A stretch of 64,000 bases of DNA, taken from the NCBI GenBank assembly GCA_035910535.1, contig JAMHXF010000015.1, positions 32,392-96,391 of the forward strand, read 5' to 3'. A program made the translations under genes and the position numbers. Numbering within the stretch: position 1 is the first letter of the stretch; each line of letters opens with the position of its first letter. Of this stretch, positions 35,791 through 43,857 are shown in pieces. Under the pieces are notes generated by a model that made no database searches, was not told the DNA's origin, and saw only the letters and a program-made list of their open reading frames with translations. This DNA comes from Archangium_A sp035910535 (GTDB lineage Bacteria > Myxococcota > Myxococcia > Myxococcales > Myxococcaceae).

Positions 35791-37928
35791 ACCTGGGGCT
35801 CGGCACCCAGCGCGAGCCGAAGGAGCTGCGCCCCCGCATCTTCATCGTCGGGGGATTCTTTCTGCTGGGCTTGTTGGTGCTGGCCGTCAACCTCTACCGG
35901 TTGATGGTGGTGCGCTACGAAGAGTTCCTCGCGCTCTCGGTCGACAACCAATTCAAAGATGTTCGTGTTCGTTCGCCGCGCGGGTTGATTCGAGATCGTC
36001 GCGGCGAGGTGCTGGTCGACGCGCGCCCGTCGCTCGACGTCTTCATCACGCCGGCGTTCTGTCAGAAGTGCGTGCTCGAGGTGATTCCCCGCCTCGAGGC
36101 GCTGCTCGGGTGGACGCCAGACCAGCGCGATCGCGTGCTCGAGCTGGTGAAGAGCGCGCGTGGGCCGCAGCGGTACCAACAGATCGTCGTGCAGGTCGAC
36201 CTGACGCGCGACGAGTTCGACCTGCTCAACGCGCACCAATACCAATTGCCTGGCGTCGATCTCGAGCCGGTGCCGCACCGTCACTACCGCAGCGGTGACG
36301 CGCTCGCGCACGTGCTCGGGTACATGAACGAGGTCACCAGCGAAGAGCTGACGAAGCTGAACAGCGCCTCTGTCGAGCGGCCTCCGTACGCGATGGGCGA
36401 CTACACCGGGCGCCGCGGCGTCGAGCGCAGCTTCGAGCAGTACCTGCGCGGGCAGGACGGCTGGGTGAAGCAGGTGGTCAACGCGCGCGGTGAGGTGATG
36501 CGCGACGCGTCGGGCAACGTGCTCAAGCGCGACGAGGTGGCGCCACGGCCGGGTCGCAACCTGGTGTTGTCGATTGACGCGCGCCTGCAGTCGGAGGCCG
36601 AGCGTGTCTTCCCCGGAACGGCGGGTGCGTTGGTGGCCATCGACGCGAGGACCGGCTTCGTGCGCGCGATGGTGAGCCGGCCGTCCTTTGATCCCAATGA
36701 GATGACGGGCCGCGTGTCTCCGCAGCGGCTGGTGCAGCTCAACAAAGATCCCCTGCAGCCCATGGTGTTCCGTGCGGGCGCGCAGCACTACTCGCCGGGG
36801 TCGACGTTCAAGGTGGTGACGTTGTTGGCCGCGCTCCAGAGCGGCACCTTCAGCGAGCAGTCGGGCGTGACGTGCGGCGGCGGTTACCAGCTCGGTTCGC
36901 GTCGCTGGCGCTGTCACAAAGAGAGCGGGCACGGCCTCGTTCACGCGCACGAAGCGATGAAGATGAGCTGCGACACGTACTTCTACAAAGCCTCTGACGC
37001 GATGGGCATCGACCCGATCGCCGAGGTGGGCAAGGCGCTGGGGCTTGGTTCGGTGACGAACTTCGGCGTCGCAGCCGAAGTGCCCGGCGTGATGCCGAGC
37101 ACCGCGTACCACAACCGCGTCACCCCCGGCGGCTACACCAAGGGCATGGCGCTCAACACGAGCATCGGGCAGGGCGACGTGAACGTGACGCCGCTGCAGC
37201 TCGCGGTCGTCTACGCGGCCATCGCCAACGGCGGGCATGTCTACCAACCGCAGATCGTCGAGCGCATCGAGAGCGCCGAAGGTCAGGTCATCGAGCAGTT
37301 CGGGCCCCGGCTGGTGCGCACCGTGCCGATGACCGACGAGCAGCATCGCATTCTCGTCGACTCGCTCATCGCGGTGGTGAACGAGCCGGGCGGTACCGGC
37401 TACCGCAGCCGTCTGACGGACGTGACGATGGCCGGAAAGACGGGCACCGCGCAGGTGGCGAAGCTCGGCGCGGTGCGCCTCAAGACGAGCCAGATGAGCT
37501 ACTGGGAGCGCGATCACGCGTGGTTCGCGTCGTTCGCGCCTGCGCAGGAACCTGAGCTGGTGATCATTGTCGTCAATGAGCACGGTGGGCACGGTGGCAC
37601 TGACGCCGCGCCTGCTGCGTCAGCGGTGTTCCGCAAGTACTTCGAGTTGAAGCGCCTCGACGGTGAAGCGTTCGGCATCGAGTACCAGCCGCCGAAGACG
37701 CCTCCCGCAGTGAAGGCGCCGTTGCTGACGCCGCCGCTCGTGGCGCCTGGTGACGTGGCGGGCAACGGGCTCGCGCAGCAGGACACGGGAGCGGGCATCG
37801 AGCGGGATCCGGTGGTGACGAAGCCCGTCATCGCCGCGACGCCGGCGCCCCCGCCTGACGTGGCGAGGCCTCCAGTTCAACCCGGCGAGCCCGCAGAGCC
37901 GCCACCAGAAGATCCGGAAGGTCGCTGA
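35787..37928 (+). CDS. mrdA: Penicillin-binding protein 2 (elongasome transpeptidase)
   Basis: The 713-residue PBP2 has a short cytoplasmic tail, one transmembrane helix (IFIVGGFFLLGLLVLAVNLY), a dimerisation/pedestal domain (RSPRGLIRDRRGEVL, GRRGVERSFEQYLRG) and a class B transpeptidase domain. The active-site Ser339-x2-Lys342 (SPGSTFK), Ser394-Cys-Asp396 in the SxN position, and Lys551-Thr-Gly553 are visible. It cross-links new peptidoglycan during side-wall growth. A Pro/Ala-rich tail of about 80 residues after the catalytic domain is unusual for PBP2. rodA follows after 3 bases. Confidence 0.96.
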   Translation: MNLGLGTQREPKELRPRIFIVGGFFLLGLLVLAVNLYRLMVVRYEEFLALSVDNQFKDVRVRSPRGLIRDRRGEVLVDARPSLDVFITPAFCQKCVLEVIPRLEALLGWTPDQRDRVLELVKSARGPQRYQQIVVQVDLTRDEFDLLNAHQYQLPGVDLEPVPHRHYRSGDALAHVLGYMNEVTSEELTKLNSASVERPPYAMGDYTGRRGVERSFEQYLRGQDGWVKQVVNARGEVMRDASGNVLKRDEVAPRPGRNLVLSIDARLQSEAERVFPGTAGALVAIDARTGFVRAMVSRPSFDPNEMTGRVSPQRLVQLNKDPLQPMVFRAGAQHYSPGSTFKVVTLLAALQSGTFSEQSGVTCGGGYQLGSRRWRCHKESGHGLVHAHEAMKMSCDTYFYKASDAMGIDPIAEVGKALGLGSVTNFGVAAEVPGVMPSTAYHNRVTPGGYTKGMALNTSIGQGDVNVTPLQLAVVYAAIANGGHVYQPQIVERIESAEGQVIEQFGPRLVRTVPMTDEQHRILVDSLIAVVNEPGGTGYRSRLTDVTMAGKTGTAQVAKLGAVRLKTSQMSYWERDHAWFASFAPAQEPELVIIVVNEHGGHGGTDAAPAASAVFRKYFELKRLDGEAFGIEYQPPKTPPAVKAPLLTPPLVAPGDVAGNGLAQQDTGAGIERDPVVTKPVIAATPAPPPDVARPPVQPGEPAEPPPEDPEGR

Positions 37929-37931
37929 GAG

Positions 37932-39095
37932 ATGCAGCTGAGCGCACAGCGTCGGGTAGCGGTTTCGAACGTGCCGTGGGTGCTCGTGGGCGGCGTGCTG
38001 CTGACGGCCGCCGTCGGCATCTACAACCTCGCGTCGGCGTCGCGCCCGCCGAGCTCACCGGTGTGGATGAGTCAGGTGCTGTACCTGGGCGTGGGCATCG
38101 CACTGATCATCGGCATTTCGTTGGTCGACTACCGATTTCTGCAGCGCGCGACGGTGCCGCTCTACCTCTTGAACATCGTGGCGCTGCTGGGCCTCAAGCT
38201 CTTCGGTCACACCGCGAAGGGCGCAGAGAGCTGGTTCGTCGTCGGCCCGTTCCGCATTCAGCCCGCCGAGTTCATGAAAATCGGCATGGTGTTGATGCTG
38301 GCGAAGTACTTCCACGACGACGACCGACCCAACCAACCCGCGCAGGGCTTCTTGCGGCTGATTCCCGCCGCGGCGATCGCGCTGTTTCCGACGGCGATCG
38401 TGTTGGTGCAGCCCGACCTCGGCACCGCGTTGATGATGGTCTTCACGGCGCTCACCATCATTCTGTTCAGCAAGCCGACGTGGCCGGTGTGGGTGGGGCT
38501 CGGCGTGGCGTTTCTGCTTGGCATGGGCGTCTTGTGGAACGACTACGTGCGCGAGCAGCCGCAAGAAGATCGCTTCACCGTCATTCGCCACAAGCTCAAG
38601 AAGCACCAGGACGCGCGCATCTCCGGGTGGCTCGACCCGATGAGCGATCTGCGCGGCTCGAACTACCACGCGATGCAGTCGAAGATCGCCGTGGGCTCGG
38701 GCGGCTGGTCAGGCAAAGGGTGGATGGAGGGGACCCAGACGGGCCTGCGCTACCTCCCGGAGCAGCACACCGACTTCATCTTCAGCGTCTTCGCTGAAGA
38801 GCAGGGCTTCGGGCGCTCGCTGATGTTGTTGATGCTGTACGGCGTGATTCTGGTCGGGGGCCTCGGCGTCGCGCTCTCGGCCAAGGAGCGCTACGGCGCG
38901 TTCGTGGCCGTCGGCATCTGCGCGATGATTTTCTGGCAGGTGTTCGAGAACATCGGAATGGTGACAGGGCTGTTGCCCATCACCGGCATCACGTTGCCGC
39001 TGATGAGCTACGGCGGCAGCTCAATGGTCTCGGTGATGATCGGCATCGGCCTGTTGGTGAACGTGTCGATGCGCCGCCAGATGTTCCGCCGCTGA
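37932..39095 (+). CDS. rodA: Rod shape-determining peptidoglycan polymerase RodA
   Basis: This 387-residue SEDS-family glycosyltransferase has about ten transmembrane helices. Signatures are GAESWFVVGPFRIQPAEFMK, VLVQPDLGTALM, SGGWSGKGWMEGTQ with YLPEQHTDFIFSVFAEEQGF and TGLLPITGITLPLMSYGGSS. It polymerises lipid II together with PBP2. It ends the rod operon, and its stop is one base from the stop of the convergent downstream gene. Confidence 0.97.
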   Translation: MQLSAQRRVAVSNVPWVLVGGVLLTAAVGIYNLASASRPPSSPVWMSQVLYLGVGIALIIGISLVDYRFLQRATVPLYLLNIVALLGLKLFGHTAKGAESWFVVGPFRIQPAEFMKIGMVLMLAKYFHDDDRPNQPAQGFLRLIPAAAIALFPTAIVLVQPDLGTALMMVFTALTIILFSKPTWPVWVGLGVAFLLGMGVLWNDYVREQPQEDRFTVIRHKLKKHQDARISGWLDPMSDLRGSNYHAMQSKIAVGSGGWSGKGWMEGTQTGLRYLPEQHTDFIFSVFAEEQGFGRSLMLLMLYGVILVGGLGVALSAKERYGAFVAVGICAMIFWQVFENIGMVTGLLPITGITLPLMSYGGSSMVSVMIGIGLLVNVSMRRQMFRR

Positions 39096-39096
39096 G

Positions 39097-40284
39097 CTAG
39101 TCGCGCAGCTCGAGCCGGCTGAGCTCTTCACCAGTGCGCGCGTTGGCGCTGACGAGCGTACCTTCGGCGCCGAAGTACAGCGTGGAGCCGACCGCCAACA
39201 CCGCCGTGGACTCGGTCTGCTTGCGCCAGCGCTCGTCGCCGGTCTCGGGGTTGAGCGCCACCACCGCGCGGTACCCGCCGATGATGAGCGTGTCGTCGAC
39301 GACGCCGAAGTACTTCTCGACGCTCTCGTTGGCTGGGCTCTCCCACTTGTTGGTGCCCGAGGCGACGAAGACCTTCCGTTGCTGACCGTCTTCGGTTTCG
39401 CAGCTGCGGAAGACGTTTTTGCCGACGCGCACCATGTATTTGCAGTCGTGCGTGGAGGTCTGCACGCGGCTCCAGCTGCAGTACTGCGTCACCGGGCAGC
39501 TGAGCTTGTCACGCAGCTCACAGCTCGGGCCGCTGGTCGCCCTGAGGCCTGTGGCGGCGTCGAAGCGCATCAGGCCTTGCGCGCCGAGCACGTCGACGAG
39601 CACCTGGGTTTTACCTGCGCCGCACGCGCGCTCGAGAATGCCACCGTTGCGGTACTTGAACTCGTTCACCTTCGCGCCGGAAGCGGCCTCGAAGAACGCT
39701 GCCACGCTGTCAGTGACGATGGCGATGTAGTCGCCGCGCGGAATGATGATGAGGTAGTTGCCGCTGCCTCGCGAGAACGGTGACTGCCAACGCGGCGTCA
39801 TCGTCGCGGGGTCGAGCTTCATGAGCAGCTTGCCGCCGAACACCGCGAGCAGGTCACCACGTTCGTCGGCGGTGACGGCGCTGAGCGGCCCCCAGGGTTT
39901 CGGCGGCGGCGGTGCTGGCGGCTTCTGCGGAATGGGCGCCGTGACGACGACGGGCACCACGACCGGCTTCGGCACATGCACCGGCCGAGGTGGCGCGGCT
40001 GTGCGCGTGAGCACGGCGCCGACGATGCCCGTCACCATGAACATGACGACGGCCCCGGCGATGATCGCGACGGGCGCCACGTGCTTGTTCTGGGGCGCTG
40101 GTTGTTGGCGCTGAACCGGCCGACTGCGCTCGTCGAGGATCTGGCGAACGGCTTCGCGAACCTGCGTCTGGCCGACGGTGGGGTTCAGTCGATTGGTGGT
40201 GCCGCAGAACGGGCAGCGAAGCGTGCTCGCCTGGGTGTCAGGGAGCGGCGCGCCGCAGTGAGAACATTTGAGTGCTTGAGCCAC
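39097..40284 (-). CDS. Zinc-ribbon, single-span protein with PQQ-like beta-propeller
   Basis: The 395-residue product starts at GTG 40284. A zinc ribbon opens it (Cys8-x2-Cys11 and Cys24-x2-Cys27). One transmembrane helix (about 70-92, VAPVAIIAGAVVMFMVTGIVGAVL) is followed by a Pro/Val-rich linker and an extracytoplasmic repeat domain with PQQ-propeller-like blades (GDLLAVFGGKLLMKLDPATMTPRWQ, ALNPETGDERWRKQTES, LVSANARTGEEL). Several Cys in one blade could form disulfides. The role is unknown; a zinc ribbon on the cytoplasmic side and a sensor-like propeller outside suggest signalling or scaffold use. Confidence 0.82.
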   Translation of the reverse strand: MAQALKCSHCGAPLPDTQASTLRCPFCGTTNRLNPTVGQTQVREAVRQILDERSRPVQRQQPAPQNKHVAPVAIIAGAVVMFMVTGIVGAVLTRTAAPPRPVHVPKPVVVPVVVTAPIPQKPPAPPPPKPWGPLSAVTADERGDLLAVFGGKLLMKLDPATMTPRWQSPFSRGSGNYLIIIPRGDYIAIVTDSVAAFFEAASGAKVNEFKYRNGGILERACGAGKTQVLVDVLGAQGLMRFDAATGLRATSGPSCELRDKLSCPVTQYCSWSRVQTSTHDCKYMVRVGKNVFRSCETEDGQQRKVFVASGTNKWESPANESVEKYFGVVDDTLIIGGYRAVVALNPETGDERWRKQTESTAVLAVGSTLYFGAEGTLVSANARTGEELSRLELRD

Positions 40285-40290
40285 GTGCGC

Positions 40291-40296
40291 TCTCTA
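40291..40296 (-). promoter_or_regulatory. Candidate -10 box before zinc-ribbon/propeller gene
   Basis: TAGAGA on the minus strand lies 6 bases before the GTG start at 40284, with no Shine-Dalgarno sequence. It is one of the relaxed members of the leaderless pattern. Confidence 0.3.
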
Positions 40297-40324
40297 TCTC
40301 CGTGCGGTCGATGCCGTCACTACG

Positions 40325-40653
40325 TCACCAGACTTCGGCCTGAAGGCCAGGCACACGATTGAATTCACGTTCGTTGCGTGGCACCACGGGGAGTTCGTTC
40401 GAGAGCGCGATCGCGGCGATGCGCAGGTGGAGTGATTGCGAGCTGGAGCTTCGCTCGGGTCGGCGGCGAACATGATTTCGGCTTTCACCACGCTGCACAG
40501 CAGCAACTCGTCGCTCGCGTCGAGAACCCGGGTGTTCAGTGCGCGACCGCGCCCGGTCAGCAGCGACGCGATGCACGCAAAAGAGGCTCTTGCCCCGCTT
40601 CGCCTCTCGACGCGCGCGCGCTCACTGGGGAGGTAGATGGTCACCTGACTCAT
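40325..40653 (-). pseudogene. Decayed VapBC-type toxin-antitoxin remnant (PIN domain)
   Basis: Reading down the minus strand from 40653, the first residues (MSQVTIYLPSE) look like an antitoxin N terminus. The same frame then gives VLDASDELLLCSVVKAEIMFAADPS, the early part of a PIN toxin. The end of a PIN domain (HLRIAAIALSNELPVV, REFNRVPGLQAEVW) follows in a different frame, ending at 40325. The middle of the toxin with catalytic acids is missing. This indicates deletions and a frameshift, so neither partner is functional. It lies in the 447-base spacer 40285-40731, which otherwise holds nothing that I recognise. Confidence 0.6.
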
Positions 40654-40731
40654 GCGTCGACACTATTAGTGGGTATGTGTGCCGTCCCGACGTGGCGCCT
40701 GCGCGAGGTGCCTGCTACACGCCGCGCGGCC

Positions 40732-41436
40732 ATGAACCCCGCGCTGGTGATCATTCCGACGTACAACGAGATCGACAACCTCGGCCCCATCACCGAAGCG
40801 GTGCTCAAGGTCGACCCGCGCGTCGACATTCTCGTTTGCGATGACAACTCGCCCGACGGCACCGGCAGGCTGGCCGACGAGCTCGCGGCGAAGAACCCGC
40901 GCATTCGAGTGCTGCACCGGGCAAAGAAAGAAGGCCTCGGGCGCGCGTACCTCGCGGCGTTCCGGTGGGCGCTTCAAGAGAGCTACCAGTACATCATCGA
41001 GATGGACGCGGACTTTTCCCACGACCCGCGCTTCCTCCCGAAGCTCATCGACACGGCGATCAACGACGCCGACCTCGCGCTCGGCTCGCGCTACGTCGAA
41101 GGCGGCGGCACCGTGAATTGGGGCGTCAGCCGTCAGCTCATTTCGCAGGGCGGCTCGCTCTACGCGCGCTCGATTCTCGGCGTGAAGGTTCGTGATCTCA
41201 CCGGCGGCTTCAAGTGCTTCAACCGCCGCGTGCTCGAGGCCATCGATCTCGACACGGTACAGTCGTCTGGCTACGGCTTTCAGATTGAATTGACCTACCG
41301 CACGCTGAAGAAGGGCTTCACCGTGAAGGAGATCCCCATCGTCTTCGAAGACCGCCGCGTCGGTCAGTCGAAGATGAGCCGGAAGATCTTCATCGAAGCC
41401 GCCAGCATGGTGTGGAAGCTCCGCTTCACGGTGTGA
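40732..41436 (+). CDS. Polyprenol-phosphate mannosyltransferase-like GT2 enzyme
   Basis: This 234-residue family 2 glycosyltransferase resembles dolichol/polyprenol phosphate mannose synthase. Motifs are VIIPTYNEIDN, CDDNSPDGTG, Asp92-x-Asp94 (MDADFSHDPRFLP), LALGSRYVEGGG, VRDLTGGFKCFNR and FEDRRVGQSKMS. It would make a polyprenol-P-linked sugar on the cytoplasmic face as donor for protein or glycan glycosylation. It lacks the C-terminal GtrA-like membrane part of some relatives. ATG 40732 is chosen because it is immediately before the first strand. The start at 40675 is possible. A MarC gene follows after 3 bases. Confidence 0.9.
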   Translation: MNPALVIIPTYNEIDNLGPITEAVLKVDPRVDILVCDDNSPDGTGRLADELAAKNPRIRVLHRAKKEGLGRAYLAAFRWALQESYQYIIEMDADFSHDPRFLPKLIDTAINDADLALGSRYVEGGGTVNWGVSRQLISQGGSLYARSILGVKVRDLTGGFKCFNRRVLEAIDLDTVQSSGYGFQIELTYRTLKKGFTVKEIPIVFEDRRVGQSKMSRKIFIEAASMVWKLRFTV

Positions 41437-41439
41437 TGC

Positions 41440-42063
41440 ATGTTGGCTGCGTTCGCCATTGCCGTACCGGCGGTGCTCTTCATCGTCGACCCCATCGGCG
41501 TGGTGCCGATTTTCGTCGCGCTCACCGGCAATGAGACAGCCCAGCGCTGCCGCGACATCGCCACGCGCGCCACGCTGGTGGCCGGTGGAATTCTCGTCTT
41601 CTTCGCGCTCTTCGGAACGCTGATCTTCCAGGTCTTCAGCGTCACGCTCGCGGCGTTTCGGGTCGCCGGTGGGCTGCTCTTGATGCTGACCGCGCTCGAC
41701 ATGTTGCGCGCGCAGCACCCGGGCACCAAGACGAGCTCTGCTGAGACGCTCGAAGCGCACGCACAAGACGAGGTCGCCATCGTGCCGCTCGCGATGCCGT
41801 TGCTTGCAGGCCCCGGCGCCATCGCCACCGTGATGGTGCTGATGGCGCAGCTCGGCGGCGGCATCGGGGCGGCCGTGCCGGTCATCAGCTCCATCGTCAT
41901 CACCATGCTGTTGTCGTGGTTGCTGCTCAGCCGTGCGCACGCCGTGAAGCGCGTCTTGCGTCAGACGGGCATCGCGATTCTCGAGCGGCTCTTCGGACTG
42001 ATCCTGGCGGCCATCGCGGTGCAGTTCGTCTTCGAGGGCGGCAAGGAGTTGTTGAAGGGCTGA
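41440..42063 (+). CDS. MarC family integral membrane protein
   Basis: The 207-residue protein has six hydrophobic segments and the MarC/UPF0056 pattern (IVDPIGVVPIFVALTG, RVAGGLLLMLTALDML, IVPLAMPLLAGPGAIATVMVL, RLFGLILAAIAVQFVFEG). Despite the historic name, MarC proteins are not shown to confer antibiotic resistance; the function is open. It follows the GT2 gene closely and precedes a kinase gene by 32 bases, so all three may be transcribed together. Confidence 0.9.
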   Translation: MLAAFAIAVPAVLFIVDPIGVVPIFVALTGNETAQRCRDIATRATLVAGGILVFFALFGTLIFQVFSVTLAAFRVAGGLLLMLTALDMLRAQHPGTKTSSAETLEAHAQDEVAIVPLAMPLLAGPGAIATVMVLMAQLGGGIGAAVPVISSIVITMLLSWLLLSRAHAVKRVLRQTGIAILERLFGLILAAIAVQFVFEGGKELLKG

Positions 42064-42095
42064 CGCGCGGCCTGTGGTACATCGACGCACACTCC

Positions 42096-43856
42096 ATGGC
42101 CCACAAGCTCGGGCGGTACACCCTCGAGAAGAAGATTGGCGCGGGCGGTATGGCCGACGTGTGGCTCGCCTCGAGCCCCAACGGCACGTGCGTCGTCAAA
42201 GTGCCGCACCGTCACCTCTGCGACAACGCGGAGTTCGTGCGCATGTTCCTCGACGAGGCGTCGCTGCTCGCGCAGCTGCACCACCCGGGCATCGCGCAGA
42301 TCTACGACCTCGGTCAGGCCGACGGCTCGTACTACCTGGCGATGGAATACGTGCCCGGCTTCGATCTGATGTCGATCAGCCTCGAGCACGAGCGTCACGG
42401 CGAGCTGATGTCGCCCGAGCTGTGCGCGCGCATCGTGGCCGACGCGGCCGACGCGTTGCACTACGCGCACGAAGCGAAAGACGCGAAGGGCAACCCGCTG
42501 CACCTCATTCACCGCGACGTGACGCCGCACAACATTCTGTTGTCGCGCCGGGGCGTGGTGAAGCTCATCGACTTCGGTGTGGCCAAGGCCGCCTCGACGA
42601 TGCACCGCACGCAGGCGGGCTTCGTGAAGGGCAAGTACCCGTACATGTCGCCGGAGCAGATCACCGGGCAGGTGATCGATCGCCGCGTCGACGTCTACGC
42701 GCTGGGGCTTGTGCTGTACGAGCTGCTCACCAACGTTCGCGCCATTCCCGGTAACAACGAGATCGAGCAGATCGACGCCGCGCGTTCATCACGCATTCGG
42801 CCCATCGAGCAGCTGCGCCCCAACGTGCCCGTGCCGCTGCGGCAGATCCTCGGCGCGTGCCTGCACTTCGAGGTCGAAGGACGTTACCCGACGGCGCTGG
42901 CGCTCAAGGAAGATCTCGAGAAGTTCCTCAGCCTCGAGCGTCACGTGTTGGGGCAAGACGATCTGCTGCGCTTGTTCCGCGTGGTGGCGGCCGACGTCGG
43001 TGAGGTGCCTGACGAAGGCGCGCGCCCGACCGAGGTGGAGCAGCAGGTGCCTGACTCCGGCGTGGTGGTGTTGCCCAGCAAGCCCGACGCGAAGATCGAC
43101 GAAGTCGGCTACTCGAGCACGCACCCGAGCATGAAGCTGCCGGCGCTCGCGACGCCGATGCCGCTGACGGCCTCGAAGGTCGTGAAAGCCCCGTCGAGTT
43201 CGAAGCGGCCGCTGCTGGGGCTCGCGGCGTTGTCGGTGCTCATCATCGGGCTGGTGTTGGCGCTGTGGGAGCCGTGGGCCGTGGTTCCCGCGGTTGTGGT
43301 TGACGCGGGCATTCCCGTGGTCGTCGTCGTGCCGCCGATCGAAGAAGTCGTCGATGCGGGGTTCGCCGAAGTCGCGCCGCTCCCCGCTGACGCAGGGACA
43401 GGGAATGTCGACGTGCGCGCGGTGGTCGTGAACGTCACCGCGTCGATCGAGGCGGACGTCTCGGTCGACGGAAAGAAGTACGGCAAGACACCCATCGAGC
43501 TGCAGCTCACTGCAGGCAAGCACCGCATCGTCGTCAGCAACGAGGCCGCGGGCCTGGAGCGCGTCGTGGTGTGGAACCTCAAACCCGGCGAGACGAAGGA
43601 CCTCAACGTCGTCGCGCGCGCGGGGAAGGGCACCATCAAGATCGACGCGTCTCCGTTCTGTGTGCTCAACCTCGACGGCAAGCAGCTGAGCCCTGCGCCG
43701 GTGTCATTCAAAGAGGTCGACGTGGCGGCGGGCTCGCACGTCATTGCGTGCACGCTCGAAGACGACTCGTTGCCGAAGCCGCGCGTCAAGAAGCAGATCG
43801 TGACGGTGAAGGCCGGCGAGCGCACCGAAGTGCAGTTCAACATGCTCTTCGACTGA
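42096..43856 (+). CDS. Transmembrane Ser/Thr protein kinase with PEGA-type sensor part
   Basis: The 586-residue product begins at ATG 42096; the longer frame upstream runs inside marC and is not protein-like. The kinase domain (about 8-290) has the Gly loop GAGGMADVW, Lys35 in place of the ATP lysine, His139-Arg-Asp141 with VTPHN after it, Asp159-Phe-Gly161 and SPEQI. After a linker comes one transmembrane helix (about 370-390). The outside part has VDAG motifs and two PEGA-like repeats (SVDGKKYGKTPIELQLTAGKH, then GTIKIDASPFCVLNLDGKQ). PEGA domains are thought to bind surface structures. The HRDVTPHN variant is typical of myxobacterial kinases. Confidence 0.92.
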   Translation: MAHKLGRYTLEKKIGAGGMADVWLASSPNGTCVVKVPHRHLCDNAEFVRMFLDEASLLAQLHHPGIAQIYDLGQADGSYYLAMEYVPGFDLMSISLEHERHGELMSPELCARIVADAADALHYAHEAKDAKGNPLHLIHRDVTPHNILLSRRGVVKLIDFGVAKAASTMHRTQAGFVKGKYPYMSPEQITGQVIDRRVDVYALGLVLYELLTNVRAIPGNNEIEQIDAARSSRIRPIEQLRPNVPVPLRQILGACLHFEVEGRYPTALALKEDLEKFLSLERHVLGQDDLLRLFRVVAADVGEVPDEGARPTEVEQQVPDSGVVVLPSKPDAKIDEVGYSSTHPSMKLPALATPMPLTASKVVKAPSSSKRPLLGLAALSVLIIGLVLALWEPWAVVPAVVVDAGIPVVVVVPPIEEVVDAGFAEVAPLPADAGTGNVDVRAVVVNVTASIEADVSVDGKKYGKTPIELQLTAGKHRIVVSNEAAGLERVVVWNLKPGETKDLNVVARAGKGTIKIDASPFCVLNLDGKQLSPAPVSFKEVDVAAGSHVIACTLEDDSLPKPRVKKQIVTVKAGERTEVQFNMLFD

Positions 43857-43857
43857 C

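Noticed and set aside
35460..37592. 710-codon open frame on the minus strand
   Set aside because: It is antisense to mrdA and mreD, which have full active-site motifs; composition is Arg/His-rich.
40675..40731. Longer glycosyltransferase start at ATG 40675
   Set aside because: The extra 19 residues (MCAVPTWRLREV and on) precede the standard first strand and match no GT2 N terminus; no Shine-Dalgarno sequence supports it, though it is not excluded.
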